This document shows, in pieces, positions 26,861 to 35,564 of a DNA stretch of 64,000 nucleotides. The first letter of the stretch is position 1; each line of letters begins with the position of its first letter. A program made the translations under genes and the position numbers. Below the pieces are notes generated by a model. It was not told the origin of the DNA. It saw only the letters and a list, made by a program, of their open reading frames with translations, and did no database searches. The stretch comes from Micromonospora yangpuensis (GTDB lineage: Bacteria; Actinomycetota; Actinomycetes; Mycobacteriales; Micromonosporaceae), in contig NZ_FMIA01000002.1 of assembly GCF_900091615.1 (NCBI RefSeq), forward strand, positions 5,518,001-5,582,000. The letters run 5' to 3'.

Positions 26861-27151
26861 GACCGACTCCAAGCGGTTGGAAACACGCCGTCCGAGGCTG
26901 CCAGCAGTGAGTCGACTGCACTGGAAAGCCGCCCTGAGTCCAGAATGCCGCGCCCTTTCGGCCATATCAAACAATTTCGCCTGCCGCAGGTCAACCGCAA
27001 TTTTGACGCACCCGTGACGCATCGTGTGCCATTCTGTCGCCGGCCCTGCGGCGATCGCCTGACCGGGGACCGACAACCCCGGCAACCACCACACCGGAAA
27101 CCGAAAGGCGTCCGACCAGAAAGGCGTCCGACCAGGACCGAACGCGCCCCG

Positions 27152-29191
27152 TCAGCCGCTCAGGCCGAGGGCGGCGAGGGCGGCGGTGAGGCCGGCAGCC
27201 CGGACGACCGGGTTCCAGCCGTCGCGCTCGCGGAGCCCGACCACGCATCCGCCGGCCGCGAGGCGGACCCGGATGAACTGGTCCGGATAGTGGCGGGCCA
27301 GCCGCAACAACGCCGCCACCGGGTCGACGGCACCACCCGGCTCCGGGCCGGGCACCGGCACCTGCGGCACCGCGAGCGGCACCATCAGATCGGTCGGCAC
27401 GGCGGCGTGCGCCGCGCCGTCCAGCATCCGCAGGCAGAACCCGACGGCCGCCTCGACCGAGGGCAGCCCGGGTGGGCTGATCCGCTCGTCCGGCGTACCC
27501 GGGGCCACCAACTCCACCGACCACCAGCAGCCACCTTCCCGCAGCGGCTGGTCGGGGTCGTACCGCTGGTCGGTGACGCTGACCGCCGCGTCGAGGCCGA
27601 GGCCGGCGGCGAGCCGGAGCAGCGCAGACAGCGGTGGGGCCGACGGTCGGACGGCCGCGACCATCAGCCGGGCGGCGGGCCGGCCCGCCGCCGCGTCGCG
27701 GACGAATCGGGTAAGCGCCGGATCGGTTGTCCCATCCCCGACGACCAGGCCTTCGCGCAGGTCACGGTGGATCGGCAGGCCACCGTCGGCGTCGGTCAGG
27801 TCGACCGGGCGTACGCCGAAGGCCGCCGCCCGATCCGCCAACCGGTACCGGTCACCGAGGCGCAGTACCGGCGGACCACCCGGCCACCCACCGACGGGTA
27901 CGCCCGGGGCAAGGTCGTCGGCCGACCACAGCTCGTGGGTGGCGGCCCCGCTCAGGTCGGTCACGGTGACCACCGCCGCCTCGTGTACCCGGCCGCTGTC
28001 GCCGCAGCTCACGCAGGTGACGTCGGACGCCTCCAGGCCGGTGCCGGCACAGTGCCCACAGTCGGGTCCGCCGTCGGCGTCGCAGCGGCAGCGGCGTAGC
28101 CGGGTGCCCGGCACACAGTCGGGACACCGGCGGTGGCCGATCGGCTGCCCCTGCCAGGACGGTGCCGGCGGTTCGCCGGCCCGGACCAGGGTGTCCCGTC
28201 GCGACCAGGTCACCTGCCCGGTGTCGGTGGCGTGGATCTCGTCGACCGGTGGGCCGGCCCGCAGCCGGACGTACCGCCACCGGCCGTCCCGCCACACGGC
28301 CTGCGCACCGGGTGCGCGGCGCAGCAACATCCGCAGCCACCACGCCGTCCAGCGCGGCCCGGCCGCCGTCCGGTCCGGTTCGACCGCAGTCCGAGGCGGT
28401 CCGGCACGCCTCGGGGTGATCGCGTAGGCCGGGGCGTCCCGGCCTCGCTCCCGCAGCCCGGCGAGGGCGGCGAACGGACCGGTGCCGGCGAGCGCCGCTG
28501 CCAGGTCGTCGAAGCCGCCGTCGGGCAGGTCGGGCACCCGTCCACCGGGCACCTCGAACCGGACGTACCAGCGCGGGCCGCCCGGCCCCCGGCGGACCTC
28601 CACGACCAGGTCGAGGCAGAGCAGGTCGGCGAGCCCACGCAGCCGGGCCAACGCCCGCGCCGGCTCCGGGTCCGCCGGCCCGCCCGGGGTGCGCCCGACG
28701 AAGATCCGCCACGGCCGGTACGACCGCCACGCGATCGCCCTCGCCACCAGCGCGTCCCGCCGCTCTGCCGGCAGGTCCGGCCGGTACTCGTGGTGCAGTG
28801 GCAGCACCAGCGAGAACGGCTCGACCTGCGGCGGCGGCACCCCGACCTCGGCGGCCAACCCGGCGAGCAGCGGTCGCAGCGTCACCTGCCAGCCACCGGT
28901 ACCGTCCGGGGTCGGCGCGATGCTGCCCGCCACCACACTGGCCGAGGCGACCGCGCCGGTGTCCAGGTTGGCCAGGGTCAACACGAGCTGCGCCCGCCGC
29001 CGACCCACCCCGTCGCAGTCGGCGCAGGCCCGCACCACGGTGCCGACCCCGTCGCAGCGCAGGCAGTCCCGGTACGCCTCGCCGGCGAACTCCCCCGACC
29101 GGTAGACCAACCGGTCGCCGCCGATCCGGCACAGGCAGGGCAGCACGCTGAACGTCAGTCCGGCGCAGGACGGACACTCGACCACGTTCAC
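27152..29191 (-). CDS. CxxC-rich (DnaJ-type zinc-ribbon-like) protein of unknown function
   Basis: 679 aa, soluble, no signal. It has two cysteine clusters resembling DnaJ CxxCxGxG repeats: residues 5-62 (ECPSCAG, CLRCDGVG, CADCDGVG) and about 355-420 (RRCPDCVPG, DCGHCAGTG, TCVSCGDSG). Between and after are mixed alpha/beta segments with no recognised family. GTG 29191 overlaps the previous stop by 4 nt (GTGA) and is preceded by GGGAG at 9 nt; the earlier GTG 29212 is less likely. Last gene of a coupled three-gene operon with a DivIVA-like protein. A weak hairpin (CCGGGG/CCCCGG, 27063-27082) may end it. Function unknown. Confidence 0.72.
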   Translation of the reverse strand: MNVVECPSCAGLTFSVLPCLCRIGGDRLVYRSGEFAGEAYRDCLRCDGVGTVVRACADCDGVGRRRAQLVLTLANLDTGAVASASVVAGSIAPTPDGTGGWQVTLRPLLAGLAAEVGVPPPQVEPFSLVLPLHHEYRPDLPAERRDALVARAIAWRSYRPWRIFVGRTPGGPADPEPARALARLRGLADLLCLDLVVEVRRGPGGPRWYVRFEVPGGRVPDLPDGGFDDLAAALAGTGPFAALAGLRERGRDAPAYAITPRRAGPPRTAVEPDRTAAGPRWTAWWLRMLLRRAPGAQAVWRDGRWRYVRLRAGPPVDEIHATDTGQVTWSRRDTLVRAGEPPAPSWQGQPIGHRRCPDCVPGTRLRRCRCDADGGPDCGHCAGTGLEASDVTCVSCGDSGRVHEAAVVTVTDLSGAATHELWSADDLAPGVPVGGWPGGPPVLRLGDRYRLADRAAAFGVRPVDLTDADGGLPIHRDLREGLVVGDGTTDPALTRFVRDAAAGRPAARLMVAAVRPSAPPLSALLRLAAGLGLDAAVSVTDQRYDPDQPLREGGCWWSVELVAPGTPDERISPPGLPSVEAAVGFCLRMLDGAAHAAVPTDLMVPLAVPQVPVPGPEPGGAVDPVAALLRLARHYPDQFIRVRLAAGGCVVGLRERDGWNPVVRAAGLTAALAALGLSG

Positions 29192-29439
29192 CGGGGCACG
29201 CTCCCGGCGCACGGCCCGTCGTGGCCGACCCGCAGCGCGCAGCGCCGGCCGCCGCCCAGCCGGGCGTCACAGAAGACCCGATGGCGTACGCCCTGCTCGT
29301 CCTCGTACGACACGGTGATCTCCCCCGGGTCGGTCTGCGCCAGCACCGTCGACCAGCGGGCCAGCACCCGGGCCAGCCGGACCGCACCGGGCAGGTCCCC
29401 GGCGACCACCGGCAGATGGATCACGAACCGGTCGGCCAT
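29188..29439 (-). CDS. 83-aa operon partner, unknown function
   Basis: Small protein starting MADRFVIHLPVVAGDLPGAV with a mixed alpha/beta appearance and three cysteine/histidine pairs near the end (FCDARLGGGRRCALRVGHDG). ATG 29439 overlaps the preceding stop by one base and its own stop overlaps the next start by 4 nt, so the three genes are translationally linked. Conserved small protein of unknown role. Confidence 0.75.
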   Translation of the reverse strand: MADRFVIHLPVVAGDLPGAVRLARVLARWSTVLAQTDPGEITVSYEDEQGVRHRVFCDARLGGGRRCALRVGHDGPCAGSVPR

Positions 29440-29741
29440 CAGTACACCCGCTGGTTCGCCTCGCGCCGGGCGTACTCGGACTGCCAGGTCCGCAGCGCGT
29501 CCCGGACCCGCCCGGCCTCCTCCCGACTGGAGTCCAGCCGGTCGTAGAGCACCGCCAGGTCGTCGGCGACCTGCCGCAGGAACTCGTGTACGTCGACCGG
29601 GTCCAGCCCTCGCCGGAACAACCCGACCGTCCGGAACCGCCGCCACCGCACCTGCCACGGCCGCACCGGCGCGTACCTCGACCGGTACACCCCCGGCCGC
29701 TCGGGCTGATCTCCCCACCAGCTCCTGAGCCCCTTACCCAT
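29439..29741 (-). CDS. DivIVA-domain-like small coiled-coil protein
   Basis: 100 aa. After a basic N-terminus (VRWRRFRTVGLFRRG) comes LDPVDVHEFLRQVADDLAVL, the pattern of DivIVA/Wag31-type N-terminal domains (FxxRGYDxxEVDxFL), continuing as a helix of heptads to the end. DivIVA proteins sense membrane curvature and recruit polar growth machinery; this one is far shorter than Wag31. Head of the operon with the CxxC protein. ATG 29741 has GGGAG upstream. Divergent from the GntR gene. Confidence 0.75.
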   Translation of the reverse strand: MGKGLRSWWGDQPERPGVYRSRYAPVRPWQVRWRRFRTVGLFRRGLDPVDVHEFLRQVADDLAVLYDRLDSSREEAGRVRDALRTWQSEYARREANQRVY

Positions 29742-29946
29742 CCCGCTCCCGCCTCTCCATCAGCACCTGGAGGGGCGGCCCGCCCGGTCCCGACGGGCCA
29801 CCCCGGCCCTGTCCCCGCAGCCCAACCCAGCAGTACGCAGACAGGACCCGCCTATGCGATCGCTTTGTCTCGTCCGAGGGACACCTGACTTCGTTACGGT
29901 CCGCAATCGCACGGTTGACTATAGGCACAGACGTGCAGGGGTGCAA

Positions 29947-29966
29947 GCCCCTAGACGGCTAGGGGC
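29947..29966 (+). promoter_or_regulatory. Perfect palindrome upstream of the GntR gene (candidate operator)
   Basis: GCCCCTAG ACGG CTAGGGGC, an exact 8-bp inverted repeat about 40 nt before the start codon. Preceded by TTGACTATAG, whose TATAG part can serve as a -10. The 264-bp gap 29742-30005 holds both divergent promoters and no ORF. Autoregulation by the GntR protein is inference. Confidence 0.6.
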
Positions 29967-30005
29967 ACAGGGGTGCCTTTCTGAAGGGGTCGCGAGGCTA
30001 TCGGC

Positions 30006-30416
30006 ATGACGATCGATCCGCGCTCGCATACGCCGGTCTACGTGCAGCTCGCCGACCTGCTACGCGAGCAGATCGAATCCGGAGAACTCGCCCCGGGGTC
30101 GACGCTCGCCAGCGAGAACCGCCTGACCCAGGAGTACGGCATCGGCCGCGAGGCCGTGCGAATGGCGATGGCAGCCCTACGCGCCGAGGGCCTCGTCAAA
30201 ACGATCAAGGGACAGGGAACACTGGTCCGCGAACGACTACAGCGCCACGATGTCGAGTTGGGGCCGGGCGGCTCGGTCATCGCCCGCATGCCCACCGGCA
30301 CTGAACGCCGCGAGATGGATCTCGACGAGGGCGTACCAATCCTGGAGATCCACAGCCCAACCGGTGAAGTCCAGATCCTCCCCGCCGACCAGACCCGGGT
30401 CACCCGAGCGAAGTAG
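30006..30416 (+). CDS. GntR-family transcriptional regulator, short
   Basis: 136 aa. Residues 8-73 are a GntR winged helix (TPVYVQLADLLREQIESGEL, GSTLASENRLTQEYGIGREA, IKGQGTLVRE). The C-terminal 60 residues are too short for a full FCD or UTRA effector domain; only a UTRA-like strand stub (MDLDEGVPILEIHSPTGEV) is seen. ATG 30006 with GAGG 8 nt upstream. Sits at the edge of a cluster of orphan small genes; the perfect palindrome just upstream is its likely binding site. Confidence 0.88.
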   Translation: MTIDPRSHTPVYVQLADLLREQIESGELAPGSTLASENRLTQEYGIGREAVRMAMAALRAEGLVKTIKGQGTLVRERLQRHDVELGPGGSVIARMPTGTERREMDLDEGVPILEIHSPTGEVQILPADQTRVTRAK

Positions 30417-30452
30417 GCCCGACATAAGGCCGCATATCGGACCACCAGCCGG

Positions 30453-30533
30453 CTTGATCCACTCGGTTGTGCCGAAATGGCGGTATCCAGCGCCTCTGGA
30501 TACCGCCATTTCCGCCCAACCGTGTTGATCGAG
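30453..30533 (+). repeat. Long inverted repeat (MITE/REP-like hairpin)
   Basis: A perfect 16-bp core GAAATGGCGGTATCCA (30474-30489), 7-nt loop, exact complement (30497-30512), flanked by imperfect arms CTTGATCCACTCGGTTGTGCC (16 of 21 matches) so that 32 of 37 bases pair. Placed 36 bp downstream of the GntR stop. Together with the promoter near 30671 it is all I see in the 324-bp gap 30417-30740. Confidence 0.8.
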
Positions 30534-30670
30534 CGGATCCGGCACCCGTTGGCGCCGTGGGGAAGCGGTCAGGTCGGGGCGAAGGGCCGCCCGGGAGCAC
30601 CCTTCGGGGCAACCCGCCCCTCAACGTCACCCAGGGTAGGTGCATGGTCGCGCATTGCTGTGACTTGCCG

Positions 30671-30680
30671 TACCCTCCCT
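30671..30680 (+). promoter_or_regulatory. Shared TACCCTCCCT block before helical paralogue 1
   Basis: TACCCTCCCT occurs 70 nt before the first paralogue and again at 31181-31190, 69 nt before the second, at the same distance from a GGGAGG ribosome site. Likely -10 region plus transcription start; inference from duplication. Confidence 0.45.
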
Positions 30681-30740
30681 TGTGTTCGGAAGCAGGTGGG
30701 CCGTACGACCAGGAACCGCGAGAACGAGCAGGGAGGTTCG

Positions 30741-31004
30741 ATGAGCGCTGGGCAGGTTCTTGCCAGGCTGGCCGCAGCAGCACAGAAACTGGACGAGGCG
30801 AAGGCCAAGACCGTTGCCGCCGTCCAGGACGTCGAGGAGGCCCGGAATCTCACGGCCGGCGCGCTCGAAGGAATCGGCGGCGCACAACTCATCGGCATCA
30901 TCGACGCCTGCCGGCAGGCACTCGGCCAGGCCGCTCAGGCCGCCGACCCCGCCAAGCAGCACGTCCAGGAGACCATGACCCGGGTGCAGGCCCTGGGCAG
31001 TTGA
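30741..31004 (+). CDS. Small helical protein, paralogue 1
   Basis: 87 aa, predicted as two or three amphipathic helices (AGQVLARLAAAAQKLDEAKA, AQLIGIIDACRQALGQAAQ), no membrane segment, no cysteine except one. It is 40-50% similar by eye to the N-terminal 88 residues of the gene at 31250. I recall Micromonosporaceae families of this style (DUF6244-like), but the name is not certain. ATG 30741 after GGGAGG. Size and helical pattern resemble WXG100-type small proteins, without the WXG turn. Function unknown. Confidence 0.75.
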   Translation: MSAGQVLARLAAAAQKLDEAKAKTVAAVQDVEEARNLTAGALEGIGGAQLIGIIDACRQALGQAAQAADPAKQHVQETMTRVQALGS

Positions 31005-31249
31005 GCCGGGGCAGACTTCCCGGACGCACCATCCCACGACAAAGGAACGCTCGGACTTCTCCTCGTGGCCGGCCGCACCGAGCGTCCGCCTGAGCTTCGA
31101 TCAGCACGAAACCAAGGAAGCCACTGTCGTCTATTTATCTTTCGGTGATCCAATAGTCGCTTTGCGTGCGGCAGCTCGAATACCCTCCCTGGTGCCGGTG
31201 CCACTGACCGGGTCGCCCACGGTGACTCATGGACGAACCGGGAGGCTTG

Positions 31250-31872
31250 GTGAGCGTTGCTCAGATACTGGCCGGGCTGGCGGGGGCGTTACGGAAGCTC
31301 AACGACGCCCGAGCCAAGATCAGCGCCGCGGCTGAGGACACGGAGCAGGCCCGTACCCACACCGCGGCCGCCCTCGAAGGCGTGACCAGTGGGCGGCCGA
31401 TGAGCGCCGTCACGGCGTACCAGATGGCTTTGACCGAGGCCGCCGAGAGCATCTTGCCGGCCATCCAGCACGTCGAGGAGACGGTGGGCCAGGTGTACGC
31501 CCTGGGAAACCACTCGGGGGTGGCGGTGGCACGAACGGTCGTCCACCCCCCACGATCCGGCCGTCCGCACCGTACCCGGGCGATGTTGACCTTCCCGGTC
31601 AGGGCGAACGGCGGGCCGCGCGCTCTCGCGAGGAACAGGGCGCACCCGCGCCGAGACGGCGCCGGAAGGCCGTCGACTCCCAGCAACTCACGGTCGGCGC
31701 GTCGGTGGCGGCCTGGGGCTGGGGCAGCTTTTCCGAGTACCTGTCGGCCCACCCCAAGACATTCTTCAACATCATCATGGGCGGGGTCGTGGCCTGGGCG
31801 TCTGTCAAGGCGTTGAAGGAGAGCCGGGAGGCGAACAGGGGGGACCCCGATGGAGATCGACGACCAGGTTGA
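31250..31872 (+). pseudogene. Helical paralogue 2 with membrane tail, apparently frameshifted at a G run
   Basis: From GTG 31250 (GGGAGG upstream) the frame encodes a relative of the 87-aa protein up to ETVGQVYALGNHS. At GGGGG 31516-31520 the protein-like reading moves to another frame; one extra G restores GGGGGTNGRPPPTIRP and then DSQQLTVGASVAAWGWG, a hydrophobic segment TFFNIIMGGVVAWASVKAL and the stop TGA at 31872, overlapping the next gene by 23 nt. The unshifted frame instead runs Arg/Ser-rich nonsense to 31816. No start codon lies at the head of the second frame. Sequencing error, phase variation or a true mutation are all possible. Confidence 0.65.
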
Positions 31873-32296
31873 GGAGAAGGTCCGAGACACGCTCCACTGG
31901 GCGGTGAAGCGCCAGGACCGCGATTTCGACGCGGCACTGGCCCGCTTCTCGACCCGCGCCGAACGATCAGCGGCCCTGGAGTTGCTGGTCGCGATCAGCC
32001 GGTTCGTGACGTACGACCTCTGCGCCGGCACCCCGTCCCCGGGCCAGGTGGCGGCGCTGGCGGCCGAGATTGCGGTCGCGGAGTCCTGGTCGGGTCTGTC
32101 GAGCGACGAGGTGGGTTCCTATCTCGACCTGGTGACCCGGGGTGACCTGGCCCAGGACCAGCTCACCGGGGAGGCCTTCGTCGTCCTGTCCTTCGTCGTC
32201 AGCGCCAGCCTGTTGGCGATGCGCCCCAAGCAGGAGGGCGAGTGGTGGTTCGACTACCTCGACCGGGTGGAGTCGGCTCTCGAAGCAGCCGGCTAG
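31850..32296 (+). CDS. Hypothetical 148-aa helical protein
   Basis: Acidic, helical (MEIDDQVEEKVRDTLHWAVK, RAERSAALELLVAISRFVTYD) and ends WWFDYLDRVESALEAAG. Starts inside the 3' end of the restored frame of the preceding gene (ATG 31850 behind AGGGGGGA), so it is probably in one transcript with it. Its TAG stop shares the CTAG tetranucleotide with the stop of the convergent gene. No family recognised. Confidence 0.75.
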   Translation: MEIDDQVEEKVRDTLHWAVKRQDRDFDAALARFSTRAERSAALELLVAISRFVTYDLCAGTPSPGQVAALAAEIAVAESWSGLSSDEVGSYLDLVTRGDLAQDQLTGEAFVVLSFVVSASLLAMRPKQEGEWWFDYLDRVESALEAAG

Positions 32297-32877
32297 CGCC
32301 GGCCGGGTGCCGGCTGCGGGGCCGTCGTCCCGCCCGGTCCCTGGTGCCGCGGGTCGCCGTGGGTGGCGGGTGCCCGGTAGCTGGTGGTGTCCACCGTGGA
32401 TCCCGTGCCTGCACCTGCGCCTGCGCCGCCGTGCCGCAATCCGGCGACCGCCGCCGTACTGGGTGAGAGCGGCAGATCCTCGATCCGTACCCGTTTGGGT
32501 GCGGGCTGCTCCAGCAGATCCTCGATCCGTACCCGTTTGGGTGCGGGCTGCGGGGTGCCGGTCCCAGCCTGCGGGTGGGGCTGCTGTGGGCCCCGCAGAC
32601 TCGCCGCAGCCGCCGTGTCGACGGCCGTCTGCTGGCGGTTCATCGCCTCGTCGGCGGCCTGCATCGCAGCGGTGAGGCTGTTCGCGTACCTGAAAAGGTT
32701 CTGCGCGAACGCGTCGTACTTCGGGTTCTCTCCCGCTCGTTCGAGTTGCGGCAGACGCCAGCCCAGCTGCTTGTCCCAGCTGGCGAGCCTCCGCTCCATC
32801 TCAGCCCAGACCTGCGGATCCGCGAGGTTGCCGTACCTGGGGTGGTTGATCGGGTCGGTGATGTCCTTGCGGTCCAT
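32293..32877 (-). CDS. Hypothetical 194-aa protein with duplicated PAPKRVRIEDL motif
   Basis: N-terminal 90 residues helical (WAEMERRLASWDKQLGWRLP, FAQNLFRYANSLTAAMQAAD), then a disordered Gly/Pro/Thr-rich half containing two exact copies of QPAPKRVRIEDL (a 42-bp direct repeat) and the tail GGTTAPQPAPGRR. ATG 32877 with GGAGGATCG upstream. No family recognised; convergent with the 148-aa gene. Confidence 0.7.
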   Translation of the reverse strand: MDRKDITDPINHPRYGNLADPQVWAEMERRLASWDKQLGWRLPQLERAGENPKYDAFAQNLFRYANSLTAAMQAADEAMNRQQTAVDTAAAASLRGPQQPHPQAGTGTPQPAPKRVRIEDLLEQPAPKRVRIEDLPLSPSTAAVAGLRHGGAGAGAGTGSTVDTTSYRAPATHGDPRHQGPGGTTAPQPAPGRR

Positions 32878-32971
32878 CGATCCTCCGCGAGCTGTCTTGA
32901 TCCGCTCCGAACCCTCGCGAGCCTACCGGTCGAGCGCTTCACCTGCCCGGACGCGACGGATCAGACCACCG

Positions 32972-33052
32972 TTACCGATCATGCTCGACCTGGACCGGCT
33001 GGTCCTCGGGCCGGACGAGCTGACAGGCGTCCAACCCCTCCGGTTGCCCTGA
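32972..33052 (+). pseudogene. Uma2-family 3' remnant
   Basis: Only the last 26 codons of a Uma2/DUF820 C-terminus remain: LPIMLDLDRLVLGPDEL, ending at TGA 33052, comparable to FPITLDLDRLVPG in the second remnant at 33432. No upstream similarity. The 240 bp to the next gene contain nothing else I can support. Confidence 0.4.
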
Positions 33053-33292
33053 GAAGTCGCCGTACGTGGGGTGGCTTCGGCCCGGATCCAACAGTGCCGC
33101 CGCGTGGCGCGCTGCATGTGCACGCCCGCATCATGCACCGACGAGAATAGTTGCAATGACCTTGACAAATGGATGCTATCCGACAGATCGCAATATCAGG
33201 GCTGCCTGCCGCCCCTGCCGATCGATACGGTTATTTGGCGCGCAAGGCAGCCGGGGACCCGAAATCCGTTCACCAGAGAATCGGGGAAAGTC

Positions 33293-33406
33293 ATGCAGTC
33301 AAAGACCAAGAACTACTCACGATTCGCCATCGTGATCGCCGCGATGCTGGCCGCCGTATTCGGATTCAGCTCGAACACTGGAAACAATAACCAGAACTGG
33401 AGCTGA
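33293..33406 (+). CDS. 37-aa single-helix small peptide
   Basis: MQSKTKNYSRFAIVIAAMLA then AVFGFSSNTGNNNQNWS: basic N-terminus, one hydrophobic helix and an Asn-rich tail, as in small secreted or membrane peptides. Start ATG 33293 behind GGGGAAAG; base composition is less GC-rich than neighbours; a perfect hairpin follows 16 nt after the stop. No homologue known to me. Confidence 0.5.
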   Translation: MQSKTKNYSRFAIVIAAMLAAVFGFSSNTGNNNQNWS

Positions 33407-33422
33407 CCCGTCCGCCGATACG

Positions 33423-33452
33423 CCGGTTGCCCCGCCATCCAGGGGCAACCGG
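33423..33452 (+). terminator. 11-bp perfect hairpin after the 37-aa peptide gene
   Basis: CCGGTTGCCCC, 8-nt loop, GGGGCAACCGG. Distance to the stop (16 nt) fits an intrinsic terminator, which supports the small gene being transcribed. Confidence 0.6.
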
Positions 33453-33750
33453 TATATCAGGCCGAACAGTTGCCCACCGGCATCGAGGTCGAACGGGAGA
33501 TGACGATCCGGCTCGACGAGCGAAACGTCCGATCGAACCGTCGAACTACGCAAGTACGCGGAAGCCGGTATCGCCTACTACTGGCGCGTCGAGGACGAGG
33601 ACGAGTTACCGGTCGTGCACGCGTACGAACTCGACGCACCCACCCGGGTGCTACGCGCCGACCGGGATCCACCGCCGCGAGCTGCGCAGCGCCACCCCGT
33701 TCCCGATCACGCTCGACCTGGACAGGTTGGTGCCCGGCCGGCCGATCTGA
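33432..33750 (+). pseudogene. Decayed Uma2-family gene
   Basis: Pieces of a Uma2/DUF820 protein in more than one frame: AEQLPTGIEVEREMTIRLDE, then an apparent internal deletion, then DRTVELRKYAEAGIAYYW and VVHAYELDAPTRVL, then a further shift to HRRELRSATPFPITLDLDRL ending at TGA 33750. No intact nuclease centre remains. Sits next to the VapBC pair, as Uma2 genes in accessory regions often do. Confidence 0.7.
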
Positions 33751-33789
33751 ACGCGGGCCGCCGCCACGAACCGGCTCCGGCCGCCCCGG

Positions 33790-34185
33790 TCACAGCCCGA
33801 TAATTCGAACCCGCTGCCCGCAAAGCTTGACCATGTCGTCCCCATCAGAGGTCAAGACCACCACCGGCCCGGGAAGCCGCAGCGCCACCTCGGCGACCAT
33901 GGCGTCGATGGCGTACTTGTGCCCGTGTAGCCCCGCTTCCCTCAGGAGGCTGGCGCTGCGATGGACAGTTTCCTTCGTCACCGGCTCCACCCGCATCCGG
34001 GACAAAAGCCAACCCAGCCGTGCGATGTCCACACCGCCATACGACACCTCGACGATGGTGGCAGCCGACATGGCGAGATCAACCCCGTCGCGCTCTGCCT
34101 GCTCCAAAAGCCGCATCACCTTGCGGTCCCGATCGATCCACGAAGAGAAGCCCTGCGAATCGAGCACCAGCGACTCGATGCTCAC
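33790..34185 (-). CDS. vapC: PIN-domain toxin (VapC type)
   Basis: 131-aa PIN-fold endoribonuclease of a type II toxin-antitoxin module. Acidic residues expected for the metal site: Asp9 (SLVLDSQ), Glu46 (TIVEVS), Asp94 (YAIDAMVAEVA) and Asp114 (LTSDGDD). GTG start overlaps the antitoxin stop by 4 nt (GTGA). Target RNA unknown. All catalytic acids are present, so it is probably active. Confidence 0.88.
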   Translation of the reverse strand: MSIESLVLDSQGFSSWIDRDRKVMRLLEQAERDGVDLAMSAATIVEVSYGGVDIARLGWLLSRMRVEPVTKETVHRSASLLREAGLHGHKYAIDAMVAEVALRLPGPVVVLTSDGDDMVKLCGQRVRIIGL

Positions 34186-34421
34186 GCCGCGTGCCTCATC
34201 CCCTCGGTGCCATGCAGCAGCGCCTGGGCCTCGGCCATCTCCTGATCGGTGAAGGCGCCGAACTCACCTTGGTAGGCGTCCAGTTCCTCTCGCAGAAGCC
34301 TGCGCCGCTCGGCGCGCTCGGCCAACTCGGTCAGGTAACCGGAGACGTTGTCGGTGTGCGTCTTCATGCTCTCCAACAGCTCCGCCGGCAGCGTGATCGT
34401 GACCTTCTTCGTCCTCGCCAT
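34182..34421 (-). CDS. vapB: Ribbon-helix-helix antitoxin (VapB type)
   Basis: 79 aa: ribbon-helix-helix DNA-binding N-terminus (KKVTITLPAELLESMKTHTD) and a charged C-terminal helix that would bind the toxin (ERRRLLREELDAYQGEFGAF). First gene of the pair; it would neutralise VapC and repress the operon. ATG 34421; only 51 bp from the ychF stop. Confidence 0.85.
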   Translation of the reverse strand: MARTKKVTITLPAELLESMKTHTDNVSGYLTELAERAERRRLLREELDAYQGEFGAFTDQEMAEAQALLHGTEGMRHAA

Positions 34422-34472
34422 TCAGTGACCACACCATGGTGTTACCGCTGGAAATCGGCCATCAAGCTCAGC

Positions 34473-35558
<1,086 letters not shown>

Positions 35559-35564
35559 GACGGG

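Noticed and set aside
29947..29980. Rho-independent terminator upstream of gntR
   Set aside because: The palindrome lies between a -10 and a start codon, with only a short TTT after it; an operator fits better, though attenuation is not excluded.
30006..34421. Integrated element or prophage
   Set aside because: No integrase, recombinase, transfer or capsid gene and no flanking tRNA or direct-repeat attachment sites were seen.
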